Shown here piece by piece: positions 1 through 12,232 of a stretch of 64,000 nt of DNA (the first letter of the stretch is position 1; each line of letters begins with the position of its first letter). The stretch comes from Alnus glutinosa (taxonomy: Eukaryota > Streptophyta > Magnoliopsida > Fagales > Betulaceae). The DNA lies in assembly GCF_958979055.1 (NCBI RefSeq), contig NC_084888.1, positions 33,475,804 to 33,539,803 on the forward strand, in the 5' to 3' direction. The notes beneath the pieces were generated by a model. It worked only from the letters and a program-made list of their open reading frames with translations. It searched no databases and was not told the DNA's origin. The position numbers and the translations under genes were made by a program.

Positions 1-172
1 AGTTATAATCCATCTACCTCAGGACATAAAATGAATGCAGCCTCTCAGAACAGCACTGTAAGCAGAGGTATTTTTTCCCCCCAACTAAGAACTCAAAAAT
101 TGTCTACCAACTAAGAGAGCACTGAATAATACATTCATTCTGCATATCAACTTTCCTAATTATGATATCTCA

Positions 173-2804
173 TCAAGCCATGCTCCCAGGAGAAAAATAT
201 TCAACACCGTTCTCCTTGACCCTGAAGTGAAAATTACATATCCTGTTTCTGGAGCTCCCGTGCCCATCCCACATTCCCCTGTTCAAAACTGTCAACTGCA
301 ACCAAAAAGTATAATGACTAATCATGAGGAGGCAAATATCAAGTAGATTTTCAAACATGAAATAAATTTTGCTTCTGGTATGAGTCGCTATTCTAAACGT
401 CCATATGTTAAGAGCACATAGTCTCAAGGATCTCCTCAATTTTATTCAGTTGAAGCAGCAGAACTGAAGCGGCTATTGGTAATGTTGGCAGGTAACTAGC
501 CACTGTCAGAAGCAGGTTGCTGTTTTTTTCTTAAGAAATATTATAAACAAAAGAAAAAAAAAAGATTAAGAAGAAAAAACAGCAATAATATCATGTTACA
601 CATTATTTATACAAGTGAGTGCAAAAGAGCATATGTTCCATCCAGAGAATCAACATAACGCATGCATCTTTTCCATACAACAATATACAGAATGAATGTT
701 TAGTTCACAGTCGAAATTATATAATGTAGTAAAAAAGAAACCAGAATCTAAAAAGCAAGAATGAGGTGAATGTCAATGAAAACAAAGATCTATATCCAGG
801 TTATGGTACATCAAACGGACGACTACCATGGCTGAGAAACACCAGCAAATACTAGCTTTATTTGAAGGTCTCCCCTATTTTGACATTACTGTTAAAACTT
901 TTGCTTAGGTGAATTGCATAATTAAGATTCATAAAACAGAACACCCAGAGACCAAGAGAAATAACCAGTACAAATAAACACAGTACACATATACGGGAGG
1001 GGACACAATAATTTTATTCGTAAATTTTGGTTGTTCCTTTACCAAACTTCAGTGAAGCATTAGAATAATAATGCGCACACACAAATACCATAAAAGAAAA
1101 TTTAGATAGAAATCACACAATACTACCTGTCCATGCACATCTGTCGCCAAACCAGTGGCCAATGGTTCTGCCTTAATCAGAATATCTGCAAGGTACTCCA
1201 GCTGTAAAATAAGTGCAGGCCTCTCCATGCTTAAATAGATATCCTCATGGTTAAGGGCAACTAATGTACAACCCTGATACAAGATCAGAACAAGTATGAA
1301 AAGGTACTAGAATCAATAAAATAAACGGAAGTATGGAAGGAACTAGAAAACATAAAGAGTTAAGAGTTGCCTCATTGTCTTACAAATGCTGATGTTAATG
1401 TGTGGCAGTAATGCAGAAAGTCTAAGACATAATTTGAAGAGCCATTAGCCGCTGCCTCCATAAGAGAGAGATCATCTACAACAATGGTAATACACTTCTT
1501 GTTTTCTTGTAATAAGGAACTGACCACTTTTTCAATTTTCCCATACAAAGCAACAAGCCCACCTTCATCTCCATCTAGTCATCAATTAATCAAAGAGAAT
1601 TCTTGTCATGATTTAATCATATCAAGAACCATTCAAAATTGCCATCTGTTTTTATCACCCTAAAAAAAATCTTTCCTATCATGATTTGCTTAAGCAATAA
1701 ATTTGATGTCTGCATAAAGAACAAAATATATGTGGGGCTTGGAATGATCCCAACAGAGCAATGAAAGTAATGCAGCAGACAGATTTTCTTCATTACACAA
1801 AGTTTTATGCACACATCAACAAAATTCCTTGAGCACACAAAATTCCACGTACACATTCATTTTTGTTCAGCAAAAAAAGTTCATTGACTACTCCTAATGA
1901 ATGGTAAGTTGAGCTGACATTTAGATAATAATTCCAAAGAGACTACATTATTTGATCCTTGTTACAGAAGTTGCATTTGTATATTTCATCAGACAAAATG
2001 CAAAAAAACATTGTAGCTAAGAAATAGCAAGCACCACTTATACCTAACTTTCTCACCTGGAAACTCTGACATAAGCATGTCAAGGAAAAAGAATCTATTA
2101 TTCTCGCTTTGGGCAGCTAAGTTGCAACCCTGTTATAACAACACACCCAGATATCTCAAAAACCATCCATGTTTAAATTACAAAAAAATAAAAAAATACA
2201 TAAATTATATATAATTTCCAGTAAAGCCTGGAAGTTCACCACAAAAGTACCATAGTTTTTTTGTGCATGCAATATGTGTTGGTTTCAGAGAAACGGATTC
2301 GGATCAGGTGAAATTAAATTTGGACCGCTAAAAAACTACTTACACCTAAGCCGAATCCGACCACAGAGAATGTACCATAGTCGATGAATCAAAATTTCTT
2401 AAACGAAATTACACAATTCCGAATAATCCTTCTAAAACCCACGAATATAGATGAAAAAATCAACACCCAATTCCGCAAACAAAAATAATAATAATAATAA
2501 CAATGGGTGCTTCATGATTAGCTTCACGCAATGCAAATAGCAGTTGAGAGAGAGAGAGTACTCGTACGAGTTTTCTGAGGAGGCGATCGTAGTGAGAGAA
2601 GGGTTGCGAGAGAGCGAGGAAGACGACGACGTTAGAGGAGTGAGGGGAGAGAGCGCGCTTGACGAGGTGGTGGAGAACGAAAGCGGCGCTGGTCTCAACG
2701 CGGTCCTCCACCAGCACCACTCGCCCGCTCAGCGGCCAAGCCTTGGACCCATCGTCCACCAGCCCTAGGGCTTCGTCCAGTAGATTCGAAGGTCGCTGAT
2801 TCAT
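173..2804 (-). CDS. ELP6: Elongator complex protein 6 (ELP6), 5 exons, 256 aa
   Basis: ELP6 is one of the ELP4-5-6 subunits of Elongator, a RecA-like hexamer that helps wobble-uridine modification of tRNA. Exons on the minus strand: 2804-2568, 2129-2057, 1574-1384, 1273-1127 and 295-173. All junctions are GT-AG and the phases join to 257 codons including TGA, close to the Arabidopsis length. Recognisable blocks are LLDEALG near the start, [36 protein letters not shown] across the exon 1/2 junction, [23 protein letters not shown] and the C-terminal [14 protein letters not shown]. The start at 2804 matches the family N-terminus ([14 protein letters not shown]); an upstream in-frame Met at 2882 would add 26 residues and looks like 5' UTR. 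No Walker A motif is visible, as usual for ELP6. The assignment is by family resemblance recalled from memory. Confidence 0.92.
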
Positions 2805-3153
2805 TGCTTCTTCCTCAACAACAAAAACCAGAGGGTTTTGAGAGAGTGAGGGTGAGAAGTTTATCCCACATCGCTTTGGCACAAGACAAATGATTTAAAT
2901 AAATATCCAAAGGGAAGTGATTCTTCCAAACTCACTTTGCACACTAATTACATACCTTTACTCTCATAGGGTGGGATCCAGATAGTGAGAGTGGAGGTGT
3001 GTAATTAATATGTAATGTGAGTACTTTTTTTACCATTACTGATATCCTAAAATTATGTTCTCCGGTTGATAGGAATGTAAACAAGTTAATCTACTCGAGA
3101 TCGTGATGAAGAGTGATGGTGCTGAAAAATACAAACATTTTTGCATGATAACT
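2805..3153. other. ELP6 upstream region
   Basis: AT-rich DNA between the ELP6 start and the first repeat array. It should hold the ELP6 5' UTR and promoter. I see no clear TATA box or other specific site. Confidence 0.4.
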
Positions 3154-3756
3154 CATATTTGTGAGTAGTTATGTAAATATTGTGCACAATAATGTTATGC
3201 AAAAACCCTTTTTCTTTTTAGTTTGTCCTCACCTCTCGTGCACCCCATTTTTTTTTTTGCGATTTTATAGTAAAAAAAATATGATTTTAAATTGAATTGT
3301 AAAAAATGGATCGTTTAAGATTGTATTTTTTAAAAATTATAATTTAAAAACGCATAAAATTTGTCTTTTCAATTCGCAATTGAGATGTGTTATTTTTACA
3401 TTACATTACCTTACATCAACTCTACATCAAGACATATAGGGTGTAAGGCTCATGATCATATTTGTGAGTAGTTATGTAAATATTGTGCACAATAATGTTA
3501 TGCAAAAACCCTTTTTCTTTTTAGTTTGTCCTCACCTCTCGTGCACCCCATTTTTTTCTTGCGATTTTATAGTAAAAAAAATATGATTTTAAATCGAATT
3601 GTAAAAAATAGATCGTTTAAGATTGCATTTTTTAAAAATTATAATTTGAAAACGCATAAAATTTGTCTTTTCAATTCGCAATTGGGATGTGTTATTTTTA
3701 CATTACATTACCTTACATCAACTCTACATCAAGACATATAGGGTGTGAGACTCATG
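3154..3756. repeat. Tandem duplication, two copies of about 303 bp
   Basis: Copy 1 (3154-3456) and copy 2 (3457-3756) both begin CATATTTGTGAGTAG and both carry the block ATTGTGCACAATAATGTTATG followed by the stretch GCGATTTTATAGTA. Differences are scattered single bases. Part of the unit (the TTGTGCACAATAATGTT block) recurs once more near 4380. No coding potential. Confidence 0.8.
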
Positions 3757-3826
3757 AGACCCATGAGTCTCACACCCTATGTGTCTTGGTATAGAATTAA
3801 TGTAAGGTAATGTGATGTAGAAAAAT
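3695..3826. mobile_element. Hairpin MITE-like palindrome
   Basis: Two arms of about 60 bases are inverted copies of each other: the left arm contains TACATTACCTTACATCAA and AGGGTGTGAGACTCATGAG, the right arm CTCATGAGTCTCACACCCT and TTAATGTAAGGTAATGTGATG. It overlaps the end of the tandem array. No target-site duplication could be fixed. Confidence 0.6.
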
Positions 3827-3839
3827 TATTTCCCTTCGC

Positions 3840-4345
3840 AATTAAGGAGGTGTTTTTTTGAAAAATGCATAATTTTTAAAGTCAAAACTGCAATTTTGTC
3901 AAACGCATGACTACATTTTTAAAAATCATGTTTTTTAAATCGCACAATTTAAAATCGCAATTTTTAAATAACACATTTGAAATTGTAAACCAAAAAACGA
4001 AGTCATTAAAGGTTCGCTTGGTTTTGTGATTTGAAAACGTGACTTTTAAAAACGCAGTTAATTAAGTATTTGGCAAAATCGTAGTTTAGCCTTAAAAATC
4101 ACAGTTTAGTATTTAAAAATTGTAAAAAAAACACCTTATTGTTTGCGATTTGAAAAAACATATGTTTTGCGATTTAAATTTTTAAAAAACACAATTCTAA
4201 ACGATTCATTTTCTAAAATTGGTTTAAAATCACAAAATTCTATCTACAAAATCGTAATGGCAAACGCATCGTAAAGAGCCCTGCTTGTAGATAGAGATAT
4301 ACTTTTAAAAATCCCATTGCTAATTACCTAATTAGCAAATACCAG
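3840..4345. repeat. Dispersed direct repeat, copy A (TIR-like ends)
   Basis: This stretch aligns from start to end with 5765-6270, including blocks AAAACGTGATTTTTAAAA-like and the closing AAAATCCCATTGCTAATT. It is internally palindromic, with many GCGATTTGAAAA and TTTTCAAATCGC segments in both orientations, as in hAT-type MITEs. Similarity continues past the apparent terminal repeat (GCAAACGCATCGTAAAG) for about 60 bases. Confidence 0.6.
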
Positions 4346-4893
4346 AGGGTTTTGAGGATAGGCATCTGAGTAGTTGTGTAAATATTGTGCACAATAATGT
4401 TGTGCAAAAATCATTTTTCTCTTCTGTTTGTCCTTGCCTCTTGCACTTTTTTTTTTTTTTTTTTTTTTCGAAAAATGCTATATGTACTTAAACTTTTATA
4501 AAGAGAGTCTTACTATCTGCTGTTGAGCTTATTCATTGAAGATGATCAAAACAATTAATAAAAAGAAATGTTACGGATACCAATGAATAAGCTCCACATC
4601 ATCTCAATATTCATCTCTTAGTAAAAAATTTAATACATTTAGTATTTCTCTTTTTCCCCCCATAATTTCGAGGCAAAGCGATGCGAATTTAAAGAGTAAT
4701 TTTATTAGTACATTAAGTGTTCATAAAGTGTCCATCAAAAAATGATGTAGTTTTTAAAATTACAATTTGATCAATCTCATGCCCAATGATAATTTTAAAA
4801 GCCACTCATTTTTTTATGAATACTTTATGGACACTTAATGTACCAATAGAATTACTCGGATTTAAATAATCGTGGCTCCATTGAAGCAGTTAG
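4346..4893. other. AT-rich intergenic DNA
   Basis: Holds a poly-T run near 4448-4468, a third partial copy of the TTGTGCACAATAATGTT unit near 4380, and an inverted pair around 4700-4850 (CATTAAGTGTTCATAAAGTGTCCAT against ATGGACACTTAATG) that suggests another decayed hairpin MITE. No gene seen. Confidence 0.4.
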
Positions 4894-5545
4894 ATGGAGA
4901 ATAATGAGATAAAGATGATGATCGAGTGTTACATAAGCATGGTAATTAAGTTGAGTCCCTCCCTTTCCTCCCTCAGCTCAAAGCCATGGTTCCTCCAGTA
5001 TCTTGAAGTTTTTAGATCTAATTTTTTCCAAATTAAATCTACTAACTTCAATAAGTTTTTTCACTCTTTCCTCCACACCACTAGGTTTCATGGCCTTCCA
5101 TCTTCGATCCACCGGTCGTGGTGTCACCAATGGACCTCTACAAGCCGGCGCGTGTTCCACACGCGCCAGTTCACGCGCCACCACGAGCCAACCTCCTCCA
5201 CTTTGTCCAACTTCTGAAGGGGGTTTGGCCGCCTCCGATGCTGTATAGTGGGTTATGTTTTTGCCTTTTTTGTCTGTTTGTTTATGGGTCTCCTAGTTGT
5301 TTCCTCCCCTTGTTCACCCATGTCATTGTAGTTTTGGTTATTGTGGCTCAAACTACACCCTTTATTACCTTCACTGGTAACCCAGAGTTTTGACATTCGT
5401 GCCACGACTCTTCTGGCCTGCATCTTCTGAAGCTGCCACCATGTACTTTCTTTTTTAGGTTTAATTTTGGGATGTCCAGATCCTGTTTGTTGTTTTTTCT
5501 TGTTGTAATTTATGTTATGCATCTAAAAAAATAATAATAATAAAT
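4894..5545 (+). other. Unidentified segment ending in an A-rich tail, possibly a retro-insertion
   Basis: The stretch is less AT-rich than its surroundings, has short overlapping open frames without a recognisable domain, and ends in AAAAAAATAATAATAATAAA. It may be the 3' part of a plus-strand retroelement or processed sequence. I found no target-site duplication and no domain, so this is tentative. Confidence 0.25.
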
Positions 5546-5630
5546 AGTGTAGTCTCCATTATCTTTTATGCCAGTAATCTTATCTACTACTCATAGTGAT
5601 AGGGGTTAGAGTTATCATTATAGTATTTAA

Positions 5631-6270
5631 GGGTGTGTTTGGCATTGCGATTTTATAGTAAAAAAAGTGATTTTAAATCGAATCGCAAAAAATGAATCAT
5701 TTGAGATTGCGTTTTTTAAAAATTACGATTTGAAAATGCATAAAATTTGCGTTTTCAATTCACAATTAAGGTTGTGTTTTTTTGAAAAACGCATAATTTT
5801 AAAGGCCAAATAGCGATTTTGTCAAATACTTAACTGCGTTTTTAAAAATCACGTTTTTCAAATCGTACAATTTAGAATCACAATTTTTAAATAATACTTT
5901 TTGAAATCGTAAACCCGAGCAGTGTGATTAAAGGTTTGTTTGGGTTTGCGATTTGAAAAACGTGATTTTTAAAAATGCAGTTAAGAGTTTGATAAAATTG
6001 TAGTTTAGTTTTAAAAATCACAATTTAGCCTTTTAAAATTGCGCGTTTTCAAAAAAGCACCTTATTGTTTGTAATTTGAAAAAACATATATTTTGTTATT
6101 TAAATTTTTAGAAAACACAATTCAAACTATTCATTTTCTAGAATTTGGTTTAAAATCGCAAAATTCTATCTACGAAATTAATCGCAATGCCAAACGCACA
6201 GTAAAGATCCCTACTTGTAGACATAGATATACTCTTAAAAATCCCATTGCTAATTTCTTAATTAGCAAAC
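5631..6270. mobile_element. hAT-like MITE or repeat, copy B of the dispersed direct repeat
   Basis: The left end GTGTGTTTGGCATTGCGATT and the right end AATCGCAATGCCAAACGCAC form terminal inverted repeats. The interior is a series of inverted GCGATTTGAAAA-type segments. The part 5765-6270 is a direct copy of 3840-4345, so a larger unit has been copied than the inverted-repeat element alone. Class is by resemblance only. Confidence 0.55.
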
Positions 6271-6666
6271 ATAGGTAAAAGAAAGAGGTTGGATCAAACT
6301 TCATTTTCTATTGACACGACTTAAATAAGACACATGTCACAATTTTGGTTATGGCATGTCACATTAACAGAATTTATTACATCAATATTTGACTATACGG
6401 AGTAAATTGTTTTTTTTTTTTTTTAACATACCTCAAGAATTTATGAGTTCATTTTAATACCAGAATGAGCTGATTACAACTCAGATAAAGCACATAAATT
6501 GATTTGCCTTTTTACCTATAGTAAATTAAAAGTTGAGGTATTCTTGACCTACTCAAAAGTAAATATCTATCTTTGCCAAAAACATTATTATTCTCTTTCC
6601 ATTTCAAAGAAAACGTATAAAATTCAATCGGCTGTGGCTTTGGAATTAGGGAAATGCTAAAAACAT
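6271..6666. other. AT-rich intergenic DNA
   Basis: Contains a poly-T run near 6410-6424. Nothing else recognised. Confidence 0.4.
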
Positions 6667-6760
6667 AACTAGTACACAACTGGTGCATAACCCCAAGACA
6701 CATGGGGGGACTCACATGTATGGGTTCCACCCCAATGTATCTTGGGGTTGTGCACTAGTT
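6667..6760. mobile_element. Short hairpin (MITE) next to the LINE 3' end
   Basis: Left arm ACTAGTACACAA, then CCCCAAGACACATGGGG; right arm CCCCAATGTATCTTGGGG, then TTGTGCACTAGT. The arms pair over nearly their full length. The poly-A end of the LINE abuts the right arm, so the LINE may have inserted at the edge of this hairpin. Confidence 0.5.
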
Positions 6761-6887
6761 TTTTTTTTTTTTTTCTAAATAAAATAGGGAAAGAGGTTAC
6801 AAGGAAGGGTCATTACCACTCTGGATCCGAATGGAAGAGAGAATGGGGGAACCCTACCAAAAACATGATTGGTTGCGGCCCACTTAA

Positions 6888-9800
6888 CTAAAGCATGTGC
6901 CCTAAAGTTGGACTACGTGACATCTTCAAAGCCTTCCAACTTTGAAAGGAAGAAAGAAAAACACTAATGTCTGAAACAATATTACAAAAACACCAAGAAG
7001 AAAAAGTACGAGGACTGTGAATAGCTAAGGTTACCAACAAAGGGTCTCCCTCTAGAGTAAAATCAACACGACCCAAGGTAGCTACGAACTGGGTAGCAAG
7101 TAACGCTGCAGTAGCTTCACCCAAAAGAACATCAGAGGAATATAGGTGTTGGGTTGCAGCCAAAATAATGGATCAAGAGGAATCAGAAATGGTGGCAGCT
7201 GCAACAGAAAAAGAGCCCCTAATAGTAACATCAAAATTCCCTTTAAAAGAGTCAAGTAAGGGAGGAAACCAAAGGGAAGGAGAAGACCTATCATTCCAAG
7301 CCAAAATATGCTTATCCAAGTTGAACAAAATTTGATGCAGAACCTTAGCAGTAGAAGGAAACACAGCATCATGAATCAATTTATTTCTATAAAACCAAAT
7401 AAGATCCATGGTAATGGAAGCAAATAACTGAAAACTTCTAGCATCATGTTTAGGAATGGCTAGTTTTTTCACAAGGAAAAAGAATAGCCAACACACAATC
7501 AGAAATGGGACAATTAGAAAAACCTACATAACAATTTGGCCAAGGAGAGGAGTTCCAAAGGAAAATAGCTAAATAACATTCAAGAAAAATATGACTTAAA
7601 GTTTCTAAGGGGCCTTTACAAAAAGGAAACTGCCAAGCTCCATGCATCAACTATAGAAATTACAAAACGCCCAATATTAACCCGGGTAGGAAGTATATTT
7701 CAAGCTATCTTCCATAAAAGATGCTTTAACCTTGCTTGAAGCTTTAAATCCCAAAGCTTATGCCAAACTTCAAAAGAAAACGAAGAGACCCGACCCAATA
7801 TAGAACAAGCAATAGTAAAGGCAGATTTAACCGAGAAAAAACTTGAAGAAGAAGGAGCCCAAAACCACTTATCAAAATTCATTGAGAAAGGTAGATGAAT
7901 GCTGAGAATGCACTCAACTGTGAAGGGGTCAAAGAGATCTTGCAGAAGCAAAATATTCCAAACTCTAGCACCAGGAATAATAAGATCTGCAACCCAAAAT
8001 CCAGGAAGATCAGTCAAGTTCACATTAGGTCTAGGCTTGAAATAAGGTATCAAAGGAATCCAAGGAGAACTCCACACATCCACATGAGCACAATTAGAAA
8101 TAGAAATACAAGCCCCTTTCTTGACAACCTCTCTATTTTTAAGCAAACCCTTCCAAAGCCAAGAGGAAGTAGGGGAAGAAGAAGCCTCCAAAAAAGGAAC
8201 ATTATCCGTAAGATACTTGCTTTTGAGAACATCAACCCAAGGAGCAGTATCATTAATAGTAAGTTTCCAGCCCAACCTTGCTAATGAGGAGTGATTGAGA
8301 AATTCCAAAGGATGAATCCCAAGACCACCCAAAGCTTTAGGTTGACAAATAGTGTCCCAAGAGAGAAGCTTGAGAATGTTTCTTATCTTGGGGAAAACCC
8401 CACCAAAATTTCCTCATAACAGCAGTAATTTCTAAGCAAAAAGACTTATGAATTAAGAAAAGAGACATAAAGTAAGTAGGGATCGCATTAGCCACAGATT
8501 TCAGCAAGGTAGTACAAGCAGCTTGAGATAAAAGCTTGGCTTTCCAAACAGTAATCTTGGAGCATATCCTATCTTTTATGTCCATAAAAGCATCTCTCTT
8601 ATTATGAGACAAGAAAAGAGGAATACCAAGATATTTAGCCCTAACAGGAATAAGAGGAAGATTGAGAATTACATTCACCTTTGAGATGGCATTAACACTG
8701 CAGTTTTTTCTGAAGAAGACAGCCGACTTAGACAAATTAATGCACTGACCAGACCTCTTAGAGTAAGTAGAGAGACAGTTGAGAATAGCATTAGCATCTT
8801 GAACCTTAGCCCGAGTAAAAATCATAACATCATCTGCAAAGAGAAGATGAGAAATAGGAGGACTCAAGGGAGCCACCTTAATACCTTGAAGAGAACCCAA
8901 AGCCACATCCCGCAAAATCAACCTAGAAAGGATTTTCGAGCCTAAAATAAAAAGAAAATGAGAGAGGGGATCTCCTTGTCTAATACCCCGGGAAGGCTTA
9001 AAGTTACCATACGAGGAACCATCCAAAAGAATAGAGAAGGAGGAAGTTGTAATACATTGACCAATCCAATTAATCCAAGTGGGATGAAAACCCAATAAAT
9101 CAAGGATTTTAAGAAGAAAAGACAACTCCAAAAAGTCAAAAGCCTTCTCCATATCCAATTTCAAAGCCATTAAACCACCCCTACCTCTCTTATACTTCAT
9201 AGTATGAAAAAGCTCATGAGCCATGATGGAATTGTCTTGAATGGATCTACCTTTGAGGAAGGCAGATTGCATGGGGGAAACAATTTTATGCAACAGAGGC
9301 TTAAACCTATTGGATAAAATTTTAGAGATAATCTTGTAATTGAAATTGGTGAGACTAATAGGACGAAAATGGTTCACCCTAGAGGGATTCTCTAACTTCG
9401 GAATAAGAGCAATATTAGTGTGATTAAACTCCTTTAGCATAAACCGACCCCGAAAAAAAGACTGAATTGAAGCCACAACACTACATTTGACAATCTGCCA
9501 ATAAGTTTTGTAAAACAAGCCTGTCATACCATCAGGACCCGGGCTTTTGTTAAGGCCAAGCTCAGAGATGGCAAGAAAATTTCAGCTTCTTCAGGAATAG
9601 AGCACAAGGTCAAATTATCATCAGCAGTAATAACGGGACTCACCAAATCAGAAAGGGAATCATCAATAATAGGATTCAAATAAGAAAATGAAGTACTAAA
9701 ATGATCCACAAAAAAAGAACCAATATTATCTCTACCTAACATATTAGAACCATCAGCAGCTCTAAGACAAGAAATAGAGTTATACCTCCTACGACATGCA

Positions 9801-10902
9801 ACAGAAGCATGGAAAAATCCGGTGTTGAGATCAGTGCAAGAGAGCCAAGTTTCTCTAGATTTTTGCTTCCATAACACTTCCTCTCTCAAAAGTTGCTCAT
9901 GTAAGGCCCCTTGAAGCAAAAGTCTCCCGAGTCTCGAGCAGCATTCACAACAGAATGAAAAGCAGATTGAATAACCCCAATATCAGCCATTAGGGATTTT
10001 ATACGGGTCTGAATATGCCTAAAGTGATGCTTATTCCAGAACTTCAAAGCAGATTTAGTTTTCTTCCACTTCCTGCTCAAAGAAAGAGCTGGAGAACCCA
10101 CCACAGAATCAAGCCAAGCATTAGTCACAACCGAAAAACTGGACAAATCCCTAGTCCAGAAGGCTTCAAAACGGAAAGGCTTAGGCAAATCCCTATAAGT
10201 ACCAGCAGACGACAGCAAAATAGGGCAATGATCAGATTGAGAAGTAGGAAAATGATTAAGCAGAGAATTTGGAAAAATCTAAATCCAATCTTGATTAGCC
10301 AACCCGCGACCCAAACGTTCTCGAATATTATCCCTTCCACATCTATGGTTACTCCAAGTGTAACGGTTTCCAACAAAACCGAGATCAACCAACGCATTGG
10401 AGTGAACAAAATCTAAGAACTCCAAATGAGAAGGAGAACCAAAAGAACGACCACCACTCTTCTCAAAAAAAGAGAGAACATAATTAAAATCTCCCATGAG
10501 AAGCCACGCACCACCAAAAGAGTTACCCAACTCAGACATCCGAGTCCAAAAATCAAACATTTCTGAAATCAAATGAGGAGCATATACAAAAGAAAACATC
10601 CAAGGAGTAGACAAAGGTTCCGAGAAAACTAGGCAGCAAATCGAGTGACTGTCGAGCTTGACTAGTTCCAAATCCACTCCATCTTTCCAAGTCAGAAAAA
10701 TTCCACCTCTAGAACCAACTGGAGGAACTTTCAACATATCCACAAAACCCAAACCATGCAACAAAAACCAAAAAAGTGAAGAAGACACCTTAGTTTCAGA
10801 CAGAAAAAGCAAATCCAGGCGATAATAACGAATAAGAGCCCGAAGAACAAGAATTGTCGGGGCCAAAGCTAACCCACAACAATTCCATGCTAAAATTTTC
10901 AT
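6888..10902 (-). pseudogene. LINE ORF2 remnant: endonuclease, reverse transcriptase, RNase H
   Basis: The endonuclease starts at 10902 with MKILAWNCCG and carries SETK, GDFN and the late YTWSNHR block of the APE-type fold. The reverse transcriptase is mostly in one frame (9527-8337), with FRPISLTNFNYKIISKIL, LDMEKAFD, GIRQGDPLS and FADDVMIF, so the catalytic aspartates are still present. The zinc-ribbon region reads FCKGPLETLSHIFLEC. The RNase H-like end is cut by a TGA at 7173-7175 between ISDSS and SIILAATQ. Frames change near 10279-10218, 9900, 9525, 8335, 7690 and 7480. No functional product is expected. Confidence 0.8.
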
Positions 10903-11960
10903 GGTGACAGAGGGGGTAGGAGATCACCCACCACCCTTGAAACAGGAGACGTGACATCAGAAGCAATCTTAAAAGAAATACCATTCTGGACTTCACCCTC
11001 CACTGAAACAGCCAGACAATCCCCTTGTTCAAGCACATGTGACTCAAATTTGGATTTTTTAAGGAGTGGTAAGACAGGAGCATTGAAATGGTCGAAAGAT
11101 TCTTTTGGTTTGTGATAAGGGTGGAAACGTTTTTTTGAAAGAGGAACAAGGGAATATTTAGCAGGGGAAATTAGGGAAGAAGTCGGTTTAGTTACATTAA
11201 GACTAAATGGGGGAATTGGTGGAAAAAAAAGGGAAAATGGGGCCACATGTTTGAAGGGAAAGTGGGGGAGGAAATAGGAGAGTGAGAGCTGGTAGAAAAG
11301 TCAAACAAATTAGTAACAAGAGGAAATTTGGAAGTAGAAGCAACAAGAGGGCCCGCAGTTTTAGAGACAAAGGGAGACTTTTCATTAAATGCAGCATGAT
11401 CATATGATTTTGATATCAAGGATGGGTGGGGAGACGGAATAGTCGAGGAAAGGGCAGGTAAGACAGGTGAAGATAAGAAAGACAAGGCTTCAGACCCTAA
11501 GGTAATAGCAATATCTTGAATACTGCTCTTCGAAACTGAAGTGGTATATGAAGAAGTAAAACCGGGGGAAGGACCAGACGCCGGAGAAACTAACCTGGCA
11601 AGAGTTCTTGACGGAATCAAAACATCGACGAGGTTAACTTTTGGAGGAACAACTTTTAAAAGAGGACCATAGAAACCAGAATCAAGAGGTCTGGGTTCAA
11701 CAGGACAAGAAAAGGAGAGATGCCCTAGTCTGCCACAAGCATAACAAAAATCGAAAAGTCTCACAAATCACCGAAACAACTACCAATACTACGAGCATTT
11801 TTCTCAGACGTCATATCGAGTGGGAGTCCATGGACTTGCACCCAAAAAGCACCAGTAGAGAAATCAGTATCTGAGTAGGTAGAGGCATTATCCCAATACT
11901 TCAAAAACAAGGGGGTACCAGTGTCACAACCCTCAGGATTATATGGAATAAGGGATACCT
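10899..11960 (-). pseudogene. LINE ORF1 remnant with zinc knuckle
   Basis: The minus strand from about 11930 reads FWVQVHGLPLDMTSEKNA, typical of the nucleic-acid-binding N-terminal domain (DUF4283 type) of plant L1 ORF1. A stop or shift near 11765 follows, and then CYACGRLGHLSFSC, a CCHC zinc knuckle (CX2CX4HX4C), at about 11737-11696. After this comes a Ser/Pro-rich tail that shifts frame near 11230 and runs down to just before the ORF2 ATG at 10902. ORF1 binds the element's RNA in living copies; this one is broken. Confidence 0.7.
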
Positions 11961-11993
11961 GTATCTACAATGAACGATCTCCTTATTAGATAA

Positions 11994-12223
11994 GGACATG
12001 AATTTCCTACGAATCGGGTTTGTAGGAAATTTCATACAACCCACTTATAAGAGTGACATGTGTCCTTTAAACATATGAAAATCATATGTTTTTCTATTAA
12101 TGCTATTAAAAAAAATGTGAAAAATCACATTTTATTAAAAAAAACATGTATTTCTCACATGTCAATCTTATATATGGATTGTATAAAATTTATTACAAAC
12201 CGATTTGTAGGAAATTTCAATCC
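11994..12223. mobile_element. MITE with 9-bp target-site duplication (Mutator-like)
   Basis: Imperfect terminal inverted repeats: the left end reads GGACATGAATTTCCTAC, the right end in reverse complement GGATTGAAATTTCCTAC, and pairing continues inward through GGTTTGTA and TGACATGTG. Both sides are flanked by ATTAGATAA (11985-11993 and 12224-12232). A 9-bp duplication is the mark of Mutator-superfamily insertion. At 230 bp it has no coding capacity. Confidence 0.75.
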
Positions 12224-12232
12224 ATTAGATAA

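Larger units (their letters stand above)
6758..11985 (-). mobile_element. L1-type non-LTR retrotransposon (LINE), 5'-truncated and decayed
   Basis: A minus-strand LINE whose poly-A tail reads as the T run 6760-6776. In transcription order: an ORF1 remnant with a zinc knuckle (about 11960-10899), an ORF2 endonuclease (10902-10279), linker (10218-9524), reverse transcriptase (about 9527-8337), connection domain (8332-7700), a Cys-rich zf-RVT region (about 7650-7450) and an RNase H-like end (7260-6888). The total ORF2 span of about 4 kb is normal for plant L1. The frame changes at least five times and has internal stops, so it is dead. ORF1 starts inside its DUF4283-like part, indicating 5' truncation. 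No matching target-site duplication was found at the two ends. Confidence 0.85.

Noticed and set aside
2460-2882. Longer ELP6 start at 2882 (26 more residues)
   Set aside because: The extra residues are not family-like; the Met at 2804 gives the conserved opening. The extension is more likely 5' UTR.
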